Below are positions 31,601-43,380 of a stretch of DNA of 64,000 nt, piece by piece. A program made the position numbers and the translations under genes. The notes beneath the pieces were generated by a model. It saw only the letters and a list, made by a program, of their open reading frames with translations. It was not told where the DNA came from and did not search any database. How positions within the stretch are numbered: position 1 is the first letter of the stretch; every line of letters begins with the position of its first letter. Source of the stretch: Rehmannia glutinosa (taxonomy: Eukaryota > Streptophyta > Magnoliopsida > Lamiales > Orobanchaceae); assembly GCA_016081115.2 (NCBI GenBank), contig CM071930.1:34797641-34861640 (forward strand). Direction: 5' to 3'.

Positions 31601-33425
31601 GTGGTGGCGAACAACAACGGTGGCTATTTGTGAACCACTCCCATTGGATCGATTTCACACCGTGTTCGAGGACTCTCCTGGTCCCTCCATCGTCTTTGCT
31701 CGTGAAGGATTCTCGATTCATGCAATGCTTGCTGCATTTGCAACTCTTCTTACAGTAGAAAGAAGATTCTCCCGATCCTCATCACCGCGGAGAAGACATC
31801 AAGGAGAGGATGTGTGTGTTACGTGGTGCCGAGATAGGGCGGATGCTTGCCTTCTCACGTGCCTCGGCTTCCTCGGCTTGCTTTTCTCTCTCATTTTCCT
31901 TGAAAATTTGCGGGATGTCTATGCAATTGTCTTCATCAAGTCTTTGAGCACACGATCTTTAGTCCAAGGAAATTTAGCAGTTCCTCTTCTTCTTCTATAA
32001 ACTCGTCGTTGGAACTGTTCCCTTGACTTACTCAACTTCCATTTCCTCCACTCACGCAGACGATTTTGGATGTCCGGGTAAGGTGGAGATAGGATCATTA
32101 CATCACTATCCGCTCTAGCGGGTTCTTTTTGTGTTTGTTTGTGTGAACTACGGTGTGTGTCTTGAGTTGCCTCTGCTGATCGCCTTCAACAGACTTGGTC
32201 TGTTTCATCAACTACATCCGAGACTCTACTTCTCCAGCGCCTCCGATATCTGCTCTAGCCGAGTGGTGACTCACCGGGTTTCTCCACTCGGAGCGCTTGA
32301 TAATTTGTCTTCGTCTCCTAGTTTGTACCGGGGATTTACGGTTCGAGACGGTGTCTTCTCGAGTCTTGAGCGGCGGGGCCGGTGTCTTTGGTGTCTTTTT
32401 CTCGAGGAGCGGGCCATCGTGGTTTCTCGCTTCTCCTCTTTTGACGATCGGAGAAGGTATTTGTGAGTCCTTCTCGACCGGCTGCTGCAGGGCGGGGAGA
32501 CACGGCCGCCTTTGGGGGGTGACTCTGGCTGCAGGGGACAGAGCATGTTTGGTTTTCTTTGCTGCGAGGGGCGTGATCTTCTTAGCAAAAGCAGGGGCAG
32601 CTTTCTTCTTGGGTGGAGAGGAAAACAGTATCTTCGGGTCACCGATTCCCCCTCACCGTGTCGCCTCTCTTGGCGTAAGCTCTCTTCTCGTGCGCCCGAG
32701 AGAGGTTTGCTCAACATCCTCTTGTTAACATGGAATGCCTTCCCATGTCTAAGAGGACTCCTTTTACCTCCAATAGCCGCCAATCACTAGGCCATATCCT
32801 AGGGATCCTCCAAATGAGCCATCTTCCTTGAAGGACTTGTTCCCCACGTTCGCAGTCTGTCCAGAGACAAACTCAGCCCGGTTTATCTTCTTTTCTTCGA
32901 TGATTGCAGCCATTACAATCAGCTTTGCCTTTGACAGATTGGTCAAAGTCGCCAAATTTGATGTCGATACATTTGGCAACTATATCCAACAACTTGTGAT
33001 AATCCTCCTTCAAAGAGCTCTTTTTTCTTTGTGTATATTATTTTATCAAAGATAGTCGGACTTGGCTATTTCTTTCCACGCGTCGGCCCAAGTTTACATC
33101 GGCTTCTTTAATCTCGGATGCTCCTTCCTGGGTAGTGAGCAATGTTCACCAAATCTTTGCGAGATAGTCACCGCTTTCCGTGAATGATGACTTGATTCCT
33201 TCATCGTGAATCTCGGCATTCACGTAGAATTGTGCGACCTCCTCCACATAGGTCATCGGATATTCTAACGTTAGAAACGGTTTCAAATCCGACGCGTTTC
33301 CAACTTCTCGGCGATTTTCTTCACTAGGGTGTCGTCGGACCCTGTTTCATCATTCCACAAAATCCACCGTAGAGCCGGTGTGGGATTTGCTTTCCTAACT
33401 TGGTAAAGTCATAAGTTGGTGCCAT
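28641..33425 (-). pseudogene. Sirevirus-like post-pol region (long 3' ORF, copy 1)
   Basis: About 4.8 kb between RNase H and the PPT. An ATG at 33425 opens with MAPTYDFTKLGKQIH in its better-preserved sister copy (59261). A block resembling plant transposon-protein domains follows, then long charged, Lys/Glu/Ser/Pro-rich stretches, for example minus-strand 30244-30675 and 28957-29208. Reading frames are short, and the plus-strand frames are shadows. Sireviruses often carry an env-like ORF here. I see no convincing envelope features such as a signal peptide plus anchor, so the function stays unknown. Confidence 0.55.
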
Positions 33426-33949
33426 TTCTCGGGATTATATCAAGGAAAAACTCAGAGATTGACTTGGAGATAGATAGGGCTTCGAGAGTATTTTGCCTTT
33501 GCTTTTGAGAGAAAGAGATGAACAGTTTTAGAAGTGTGAGAGAGAAACGGACGAAAATGGTTTAAATATGGTTTATGAAAGGACGTGCGGGTGGTTTTTG
33601 AAATGTGATCGAAATCAACGGCTTGGATTTTGCACGCCTATTGAGCATTTAATGTCTCATATTTAATGCGGCAAATTTATATCCAATCATAAGCTTGGTG
33701 TGCGCTTTTATGTCTCAGTACACATCATCATTATGCTAACGTATTCCTTAAACATTCCCGCTTAGTCAAAACGATTGCGTTTTTGTCACTTTGCTTATAA
33801 GTGACTCAAAACATTCTTTAGATGATTTAACTTTACTTCTCACAGTTCTCTTAGTGACTCAAATGCTATCACCGACTCGGTGTAGTTGTCTTCCGATCTG
33901 GTGATTTCTCGAAATTTACGTGTTCACTCTTCTTCACCTCCTTTTCTCG

Positions 33950-34640
33950 TTCCATTTCTTTTCTTTGATTCTTCTCGTGTCTCGGCTTAGTTCAATTAAT
34001 CCCAACTCATGTTTGAGTTCTTCAAATCTTGACTCACATAATGGTTTTGTGAAGATGTCACTAGTTGTTTATCGCTTGAGATATATTCCAGGATGATGTC
34101 CTTCTTTTCAACATGATCTCTTATGAAGTGATATCCGACATCAATGTGCTTTGTTCTTGAATGCAACACAGATTTTGAGTGATTGCAATTGCACTTGTGT
34201 TATCACACATGATTGGAATTTCTTTTTCCTCAATTTCATAGTCTCTCACCATTCTTTGTCTCATCCATAGGACTTGGGCACAATACAATTGCCCGCAGCT
34301 ATGTATTCTCGCCTCACCGTAGAGGTGGCTATTGAGTTTTGCTTCTTGCTAAACCAGAAATCAGCCTGTTTCTAGCATTTGACATGTGCCTCAAGTGCTC
34401 TTCCTGTCCACTCGCATCCAAAGATAGTCGAATCAATAGCCAATTAGCTTGAATCCACCTTCCTTTGGATACCATAGGCCTACTTCTTGGCTTCCTTTCA
34501 AGTATCTCAATATTCTCTTAGTCTTTGTCATATGGCTCTCTTTTGGAGCAGATTGAAATCTTGCACATACACCTACAAAGAAAGGTGATGTCCGGCCCGC
34601 TTTGTGAGATAGAGCAATGATCCAATAAGTGCTCAGTATC
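33950..34640 (-). pseudogene. Copia RNase H remnant, copy 1
   Basis: Minus-strand code corresponds to the sister copy's SKKQNSIATSTNEAEYI block and to the TKHIDV and DIFTKPL phrases at the end of Copia RNase H. It is broken by indels. Confidence 0.75.
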
Positions 34641-35700
34641 TTGTTTGATCTACAAGCTTACCATCCGCATCCATGTCCATTTTGACGGATGTGTTCATTG
34701 GTATTTTTACGAAGACTTCTCCTCCATACCAAACTTCTTCATTAAATATCCGTGTATTTTGTTTGACTTATGAAGGTTCCATCCTTCACTGTTTCACTTG
34801 GAGTCCAAGGAAGAATGTCGACTCTCCCATCATGCTCATTTCAAATTTACTTTGCATGAGGTTTGAAAATTTTTCACACGAGTTCTTTGTTAGTGGATCC
34901 AAAAATGATGTCATCCACATATATTTGAACAAGCAAAGATACTCTTTTTGTCTTGAATTCTGAAAAGTGTTCTATCTACTTTTCCTTTTGTGAATCCTTT
35001 TTCGATTAGGAATTGTGACAAGGTATCATGCCATGCTCGGGTGCCTGCTTCAATCCATACAAGGCTTTCTTGAGTTTGTATACCTTATCTCCAAGAGTCT
35101 TCTCGCTCAAATCCTGGAGGTTGTTCAACATACACTTCTTCTTCCAATAAACCATTTAGGAATACACTTTTTACATCCATCTCGATATACAATGAAATTC
35201 TTGTGAGTCGCATAGGCAAGAAACATCCTTATAGCTTCCAATCTTGCTACGGGGCAAATGTTTCATCAAAATCTATCCTTTCTTCTTGGAAATATCCTTT
35301 GGCTACTAGTCTTGCTTTGTTTCTTACCACGTAACCTTCCTCGTTCATCTTATTTCGAACACCCATTTGGTGCCAATAACATTTTGATGTATGGGTCTTT
35401 GCACTAATTCCCATACTTTATTTCTTTCAAACTGATTCACTCTTCTTGCATTGCTTGAATCCAATGTGTGTCGTTCAATGCTTGTGACACATCTTTGGGC
35501 TCTATTTGCGAGATGAAGCATGTGAACATGGCTTCTTGTTGAGTTCGATCTTGTTTTGACACCTTCTCTTATATCTCCAATGACAAGTTCTCGTGGATGG
35601 TCTCTCGGCCATCTTACATCGAGTTGGAGTAAGTTAGCCGGATTGATCGACTTGCACTGTGTTCTTTGTGGTCGCTCTCTCGTAATCACTTAGCCGCAAA
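34641..35700 (-). pseudogene. pol: Copia reverse transcriptase (RVT_2), copy 1
   Basis: The block VWELVQRPIHQNVIGTKWVF is read at 35345-35689. The catalytic YVDDI box is read on the minus strand at about 34905-34925, followed by IFGSTNKE. Frameshifts break the intervening part. Confidence 0.85.
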
Positions 35701-35849
35701 TTTTCCAAATTGTTTTTGAGATTCACTATCTCATCTTCTTCGAATTGATAATTCCAAATTTCACTTGAAAGATAGGGACTTTTCTCAGTATGGTTGGATG
35801 ATTCAAATTATCACCGACTCTTCAATGTCTTCTCCATTTATATTTGGCT

Positions 35850-37126
35850 CATCAAATACCACATGAATGGATTCTTCGCAACCATAGTCCTTTTGTTGAG
35901 TATTCTCAGGCTTTGCTTTCAAATGAGTATCCTAAGAAGATACCTTCATCGACTTTAGCATCAAAAGCCTTTAGATTGTCTTTGCCATTGTTGTGGATGA
36001 AGCATTTGCATCCAAATATTCTCAAATATGCAACATTTGGTTTTCTTCCACCGGATCTCATAGGGAGTCTTTGTCACCGTCTATTTATCATACATCTGTT
36101 TTGAGTGTAGCAAGTCGTGTTGATTGCTTGACCCAAAATCATTTTGGTAACTCGCTCACCTAACATGGTCCTTCCGCTTCTTTGAGGGTTCTATTTCTTC
36201 TTTCTCGCAACTCCATTCTCATTGTGGAGTCCTTGTCAGCGATAGTTCATGACCAATACCATTCTCAATACAATCTTGAGTTATTATTCCATTGACAAAC
36301 TCGGTTCCTGCATGCGATCTTATTTTGATAATGGTTTGACTCTTCTCGTTTTGAATCCTCTTCATCACCGTGGTAGTTTTTGTAGAGTTTCTTTCTTCTT
36401 ACACATGAATATTGTCCATGTATATCTTGAGTAGTCATCTACTACCACCAAGGTGTATTTCTTTCCACTTATCTTTGGCAGTTCCATCAAATAGATCCAT
36501 ATGAAGCGGATGCAATATTCTTTCTTGTTGAGGATGGGCACGTCTTTTCTTTGAATGACGACTTGATTTGTTTTCCCTTCGACATCGTCACATATACTCT
36601 CCTTCTTGTATCTTCGAGTCCGGAAGTCCTTCTACAAGATTACTTACGCAAGCTTGTTAATCATTTTGAAGTTCAGTGACTCGGCTTTTTGTGCCACAAT
36701 AACTTGATTCAATTGCGCTCTTTGCTAGTAGACAGTCTTTGGGTGTTGCGATTGACCAATCCACTACATACATATTTTTCTCGTCTACATCCTTGCAAAG
36801 ACAACTTCATTTGATTCAATATCTTTGATTTGGCATATACCCATGTTGAATCCAACATTGTAGCCCTTGTCACGAGTTGATCGATGCTCGATAAATTGAA
36901 GTTGAGTCCTTCAACATATGCAACATCTGTGATCTCTAATCCATTCCTCTTGATGGATCCAATGCCTCTTATTTCGCCAGAGCTTCATTTCCTCCAAATA
37001 TGACTTTTGCTCCTTTAACTTCCTTGAATTTTGACAGATTTTTCTTATTTCTGTCATATGTCCGGAATGACCACTATCCATGTACCATGTTCCTTGGCAC
37101 TCACTGCTCCTTGAACCCGCAATCAA
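35850..37126 (-). pseudogene. Copia protease and integrase, copy 1
   Basis: The protease reads GTWYMDSGHSGHMT at about 37060-37105, with the D-S-G triad. Integrase blocks include KKYTLVVVDDYSRYTW-like code near 36430-36480 and the C-terminal KAFDAKVDEGIFLGYS near 35930-35980. Order PR-INT-RT confirms Ty1/Copia. Multiple stops are present. Confidence 0.82.
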
Positions 37127-37129
37127 GGA

Positions 37130-39459
37130 AATTAAGTTTTAGGTACCCATACTTGTCCGGGTCCCGAGGGGTTAGAATTGTAAGATGATCCAACCAACCT
37201 ATAGCCAAATGATTTGACTCTAAGAGGTTGCCATCTATTAGTGCCATAATCATAATTAATCCTGGCAAATTGCTTGGGGATTCTAGGTTCATACATCTGT
37301 CTCTTTTGTCCGTATGCTGCATATGTGTTTTAGCAATTGCCTTTCTTGGGTAATTGTGGTGTCTTTGAGTGTAGTGCCTAGGTGCATATGTATGCTTTGA
37401 TGAAAGCTCTTATACTTTTGAAATGGTCTTTCTTTGAGTTCTAGGCCTTTGCCATTTGGGCTTATATTCCATAAGTCTATCTTTGATAGTTCACATTATT
37501 CCAATCACTTGGCTTGGATATTTTCTACCATTCCCATCATATGTATTTCTTTTATGGATTTTCTGGGTTTTTTGGTAGCTCGCTTCTTCTTTACTGAGTA
37601 TTTTCTTTTGGAGTTTGCTTTGAGGGACTCGGCCGAATCTCTTCTCACTGTCCCTTTCAAAGACACTCAATCGGTCATTTTCCTTTTCCTTTATAACCAA
37701 GGCCGTTTGCTTGTTATTGTGCTTTGGAGTGAATGTGTGTGTAACATTTAGAGTTTTGGATTTTTCGGACTCTTCATGGCTTGAAGATCCTTTTTCCAAA
37801 ATTAATTTTGAGGTTTGACATAGCACGAGAGAATTAAATCCTAAGCCTTGTCTTGTCTCCACATTCTCTTTGACTCATAATAAGATCATCCAATGATTTA
37901 GATGCCTCAGTGAATGAGGCAATAACATTCTTGAGGTCATTCTCCTCTTTTCTATAGCAGCAATTTCTGCTATTAATTTAGCATTTTCAAATTTTAAACT
38001 TTCATTCTCATCGCCTACTTGACTTAGAGTACTCGGCTCCTTAGTCGGCTTTGAGTTTTGACTTTTGAGTAGGTTGTTTTCCTCATTCAATAGTGTGTGT
38101 GAGGATTTAATGTGTTCAAAATCTTTCATCATTTTGCCTAATGAATCATAAAGATCAGTGGGTGATGAAGTGTGTGTGTCACATCACTATCACTAGTGTC
38201 CGAGTTTGATGAGTTAGAGTGTACCTCATCTTCTTGGTCAAGTTGATCTTGTTCCTTGGCCATCAAGCGGATCGGGGCTTCTTCTTCGTAGTCACTTGAG
38301 TAGTCACTTCATTTGCTCTCTCAATCACCGTCTCTCTTGACTTGGTCATTTAAAGATCTCTGCAGCCATCATTGCCTTTTTCTTTTCTTGTCTTCTTTCT
38401 CTCAAGACATTCCTTTCTTCTTCATCCATGTACTTGTTAACTACGAGGATATGAGCAATCAATGGCATAGTGACCTGGTTGTCTACAGTTCAACATAGAT
38501 ATTCACTTTTGATCGACTCTTTCCATTCTTGAGTTGTCGGCCCTCGATACTCAACTTTTTGATGATTTGTTCTCTTGGTTGGCCTATCTTCCCTTGATTT
38601 GGAGGAGCTGAGTGTCTTCCTCGGAAGATTCACCCTTTCCTCTCTTGTAGTTCTTATTAAAGAACTTGTTGAATCTTTTAACCATCGTGGCTATTTCTTC
38701 CGGTCAATGACTTCTTTGACCTCGGCTCTCTTCCCATCTTTGACAATTAGAGCAAATTGTTTTGGGTACAACTGCCTCTTCTTGGTCTTTTCTTCTCGGC
38801 TCAAACTCGTAGGCTTTGAGGTCCGAGAATAACTCATGGTTGGATGTCTTTGATAGGTCCATGGAATGTCTCGGTGCCATGACCTTCATTTCCCATTCAC
38901 CGAAGACTTTTTAGGATTTTCATACACATTTCCTTCTCGTGTATATTCCTTTCCAAGTGCGAGATAGCTCATTTGTGATTTCAGAACTAAGCATCCATTG
39001 ATCCAGGTTTTCTCCCGAGATCATTTTGAAGTTCTCAAATTTCTCAGACCACGATAATTTGTTTTCTTTGATTTGCTCGAGCCTTCACAAATCAATGTCA
39101 CTGTCCTGCATTTCCTTAGCCGTTTTGCATGATTTGACTTTATTGAACATGGCTTTGTCCAAGGTTTTGTAAAGGATGTCCTTGGCTACTTTGTCCAGGT
39201 TGTATCTTTTTCTGTCATCATTTGTCCACTCGTTCTTGGTTTTTCAACCATGGCCGGTCCAGGAGCAACATCTTCTTCTCCTTCACCGCAACTCTTCGTC
39301 ATGTTTGTGTTCACCTTTAATATTTGCAGAGAGGCCCATCTTCTATCACTATCCTCATCTCATCATGTAATGCTTTGATAGATGAGCCCGCATACGAATT
39401 TTCCAATCATCAAATTCTTCAATAGTGAACATAGGGATGCGTGTCAAATTTGCTTCCAT
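37130..39459 (-). pseudogene. gag: Copia gag, copy 1
   Basis: The ATG at 39459 starts MEANLTRIPMFTIEEFDDW, the Sirevirus-type gag start. A knuckle remnant NCRQPGHYAIDC is read at about 38455-38490; the first Cys of the C-x2-C pair is missing. The rest to 37130 is Ser/Lys/Asn-rich with coiled-coil-like runs. Gag would form the particle and bind RNA. Confidence 0.82.
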
Positions 39460-39573
39460 GATAATAACTTTTAATGATAGAAAAGAGTTTTGAAGGTTTA
39501 AGTACTAAAGCGGACTTTGAAAAGTTTGGAGATCTAGTTCAAGAACCGGTGCGGAGGGTTCAATGAACCAACC

Positions 39574-39585
39574 GCTCCGATACCA
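39574..39585 (-). promoter_or_regulatory. Primer binding site, copy 1
   Basis: TGGTATCGGAGC on the minus strand begins 3 bp after the 5' LTR. It is close to TGGTATCAGAGC, complementary to the 3' end of initiator methionine tRNA. Confidence 0.88.
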
Positions 39586-39587
39586 CT

Positions 39588-41127
39588 TGTAGGTCCCAAG
39601 GGGTGTAAGTGTAAGGTTTAGAAGGGGGTTGAATAAACCTTACCAAATTTTCGATTTAGTCCTTTTAAATATACGAGTTGATTCTACACACCGTGTCTTG
39701 ATGGACAATCGATTTAGTCAATCAAGAGAGTTAGTCTCTCAAATGACTCAAATGAGTGTTGATGGAATAACTCAAATTGATTTCTAAATTAACTCAATCG
39801 TGGTTTTGTTTACAAATGGAAGACTTAACACCCTTAAGTTTGATTAAGCAAGAGTTTAGTGCTAGGTTTAGTACTAGTATTATCAAGTGGATAGCAAATT
39901 TATCACAGATATAAGCGAGTTAAAAATGCAGAATTAAAGTGATGAAATGTAAATGACACAATGAAATTTTTATAGAGGTTCAAGATGGGGTAATTCTTCT
40001 ACTCCTCTATTCTCCAACTCCTGGAGGAATCCACTAGGTAATGATCGGTTTACAAAGTGGTAATGTCCGTATACAAGTCTTGATCACACAAATACCGACT
40101 TGATCCTTTGGGACTCGATCGAGACGCCTTGATCACTCACCGGCTTCTCGTGCGACTCGCCTTCTTCACAGGCGTAGCGTTTGCCTTGCTACTACAGACT
40201 CACTTGCTCAAGCTCTTTGGATTTGATCACGAAGCCCTCCAAAAGCTTAAGACTTGGTTCAACATTGAACCTTCCTACAATCCTTCCCGGAATGTAGACC
40301 CCTTGTTTTCGTGTTTTCCTCTTCAACCGATTGAAGTTATCTTTCCTTCACAGTGAGTGTTGGATTGATGTTCTTCGTAATGTAGGCTTGAGGATTGAGA
40401 ATGTTTCAGATTTTTCTAATATGCTTGTATATCTCATATGTGTGTCATCCTTCTTCTCAAACAAACTCCTCGGCCTTTTATAGTGAACTTTCAAAAATTT
40501 GCCCGTTGAAGAGATAGGCTTATTTTTTAAAGTCACTTGCGATCGTTGGCTTGTCTTGTTGCGCTTCTTGGAATTGCCATTTCCTCGTTTAATTGTTCTT
40601 TCACCTTTTCGAGTTCGACACGGTGTGGTGCTTCCCATTGGTTCATTCCTTTTGCACGCTTCCTCGGGATGAGCACTCCGAGAAAGGTGGTATGGAGATA
40701 TTACTTGTTTAAGTAAATCTCTTGATTTACGTGCAACGGTTCTTTTACGATTATCTCGACTTGACCGCATTTTCTTGCTTTCCCCGGATGACTTAGAGTC
40801 GCTTTCCAATCATTGGATGACTCTTCCGTCATTTCAACTTGAGACTTGGCTTTTCTTGAGTTGACTTGATCGATGCTCCACTCACCGCATCTCACCGCTT
40901 CTCCAAAGAGAGTTCCCGTCTACTCTTCTTTGCCATACTCAAATGTCTCGCAAAGTCTTCCTTCAAGTCTTGATTGTCTTCTTGCATGTTAGGGCGTAGG
41001 CGACTTAACTCGGCTTTGGCCACTCTATTTATTACAATGCATTTTACAACAAGAATTGGGGTGCCAACTTTCTATTCTATGTTTTACATGGCATTCATCA
41101 AAATCTTAAACAATAAATTTCCTAACA
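39588..41127 (-). repeat. 5' LTR of Sirevirus-like copy 1
   Basis: 1540 bp, TGTTAGG...CCTACA on the minus strand. It matches the 3' LTR, the solo LTR at 14997-16553 and the LTR at 51574-53090. Confidence 0.95.
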
Positions 41128-41132
41128 CTCAT
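41128..41132. repeat. TSD CTCAT of the Copia insertion, right
   Basis: Identical to 25584-25588. Helitron coding resumes directly here. Confidence 0.95.
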
Positions 41133-43380
41133 TTAGAAGATGAAAGCTTAGACGTTCAACTCGAGGATATTTATATTGGATTTCAAAACCAGTAATCTCC
41201 ATGCTGCCTCACGCGACGAAATATACCTACAAAGGTAAAACACACTAACTTCGTCAACAGTGTTACCCAATTCCTCATCATTGGTGCTCGTATAGAACGA
41301 TGTTGTAACCCAGTCATGTCTTTTATTTACATACTTGAACAAATATTTTATCGATCTAGATCAAGGTTACACCATTCTACATTAATGTGAGCTTCGTACT
41401 TTAGCAACAACGACGATTGTCAGCGGCACAACATATATCTCATTATCCGTGAGGAACACCATTTTTCTCAACAATTCTCCCATTATTTCTTCGTCTATAA
41501 CGCGGATACCCTTCTTCATCAATAGTAGTTTTATCCACAAACTTTTTCAGAAAATGTTTAGTGCAACGACCATCAGCCATGCACGGAGAGTTTTTTCTAA
41601 TATCTCCACATGAACCATGAATCATGTGGTCTCTCACAGCAGCATAATAATACAGATCAATGCCCTCATTGGGTATTTCTGCTGATATAATCCGATCTAT
41701 ATCATCTGCAGTTGGATACTTGTCTTCTTTGGACAAAAAAAGGATTATATGTGCATGAGGCAACCCATGCGTCTAAAATCCTATCGTGTATATAACTGCA
41801 ACGTCAAAATTAAGAAAAAATAATGTGAAAAGTAAGAAACAAAAAAAATAATATAAATAAAATAGTTGAGAAGAATTATAACCTGCTATTACATTCCCAA
41901 ACATTTTATTCTGACGAAGATCTTTTATCAAACAATCCAATTTCAATTTAAAGATTCTGCAGACAATGTCAGGTCGGTCCTCAAGACTAAGATTCTTCTT
42001 ATCAAGAAATTGAACAATCTCTAGCCATTTTAGATTGCAAGTGAATGTTATAAACAAATCCGGATAGCCTGCCCATCGACATAGAGCCATTTCATCCTGA
42101 TAGTTCTGTATCATATATCGAGCACCTTTAGTGAAACTAAAAGGTAATATAATTCATTTTCCATGGCTACTTGGATCGATATCTGCATTCAACAAAGCAT
42201 CTGTTGACCTTATATATATCACAAAAACTTCTTTTGGTGTAACCAATATACTTCAACCGGGATGACTCGACCATCGTGTAAGCATCGACAACAAATTGTT
42301 GAATAATCTTCTAGATGAAAAAATAGTAGAAGCTTCTTGTTCTCGGTTGTGCAATCTGTAAGCAAACAATTCTCGAACACTTATTGTTTTTCTGCTTCTC
42401 GGATTAATTTTCTGGAGATTCGAAAATTGTATGTCTTCTCTGAAACCGTCTTCGCCAAAAGGTAATAATAACGGATACTGCAAGTCCAAGTAGGATGCAT
42501 TCAATTCCTTGATACATTTCAAAACTCCGGATTTTGTTTCCACAAAATCTCGATCTCCTAAAGCCTGATCAAAATCTCCAACTATCAGTGCAGCAACTTC
42601 TGAACTCGTAGGCATATTATATCTCCTAGCATCCATACTCGCTTCCGATCGATGCGATGTCTCACATTAGAATCACCATGTTGTTGAATCTTCTCTTTCG
42701 CCATTATGAAAGTCTTGACTAAAATATTATTCTTACCTAACATTCTCTTTAAGTCACTAATGATAACTTCGCAAATTATATTTTCGCTCCCTTGTCTATA
42801 AAATAAAATAGAAAAAAAATATAGAAATATTAGCATAATTCAGTTAAAGAAATAACAAATATTATATAATTTTATTAAAAGAAGAATACCTGACAGAATT
42901 TAATCGGTGTGATATTTCATTTTCTGTATCATATATATACATTTGTGCGAATTTTGGTATTGAACCATCCGACAAGATAAACTTCCAATCGGATGATATT
43001 TGTCCATGCATTCGAAAAACAAGAGGACCAGGACCTCTGCTTATAACTTTGTCTATCTTGCCTTCTATTAAAGTAAAACAGAACATATTGTTGTACAATC
43101 TTATGTTGTCTTGAAAGTGCTTAGATTTATTTCCATCTCCGAATAATAATTCGCAAAGCACATTAGGTGGTTGTTTAACCGAGGTAGTTGAATAATGTCA
43201 TTCTTTGAAACACAAAGAGTATCGAGGCTTGTTTTTTGGAAAGGAAGATAGTCTTTCTTCGTACCAAAACAAAGCTCCACAAAATTCACATTTGTATGTC
43301 GCGACACCCATGTCCCAGTATCCAAAAACATATAACATAACTTTTGTTAAACAATTATATAAAAATATTAATTCACTCCC
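41133..43380 (-). pseudogene. Helitron Rep region, copy A (the one joined to the helicase)
   Basis: Blocks in minus-strand order are: CEFCGALFWYEE-type zinc region (43260-43300); PGPLVFRMHGQISSDW (about 43000-43030); QYPLLLPFGEDGFREDI (about 42430-42480); GYPDLFITFTCNLKWLEIV (about 42010-42075), Rep motif 1; and MPHAHIILFLSKEDKYPTAD (41700-41763), whose HAH is the HUH metal-binding motif. An 85-bp GT-AG intron separates the last two. Downstream, RRNNGRIVEKNGV (41443-41490) and LLLKYEAHINVEWC (about 41385-41420) lie in different frames, and KYVNKRHDWVTTSFY (41298-41342) continues to the Copia insertion. The Rep nuclease would nick and join DNA strands. The frame breaks near 41425, in the tyrosine-motif region. 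Confidence 0.9.

Larger units (their letters stand above)
25589..41127 (-). mobile_element. Complete Sirevirus-like Copia retrotransposon (copy 1), inside the Helitron
   Basis: It has both LTRs (5' LTR 39588-41127; 3' LTR 25589-28612 with an insertion), a methionine-type PBS, gag, protease-integrase-RT-RNase H, a long post-pol region and a PPT. A perfect 5-bp TSD CTCAT flanks it. The Copia domain order (integrase before RT), the long 3' region and the GATGATGCCAAAAAGGGG polypurine motif suggest the Sirevirus lineage. The total is 15.5 kb including the nested solo LTR, or about 14.1 kb without it. All ORFs are broken. Confidence 0.93.

Noticed and set aside
28842..33055. Many plus-strand ORFs across the Sirevirus-like 3' region
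   Set aside because: The element lies on the minus strand here and its sister copy at 59261-64000 shows the coding direction, so these are antisense shadows.
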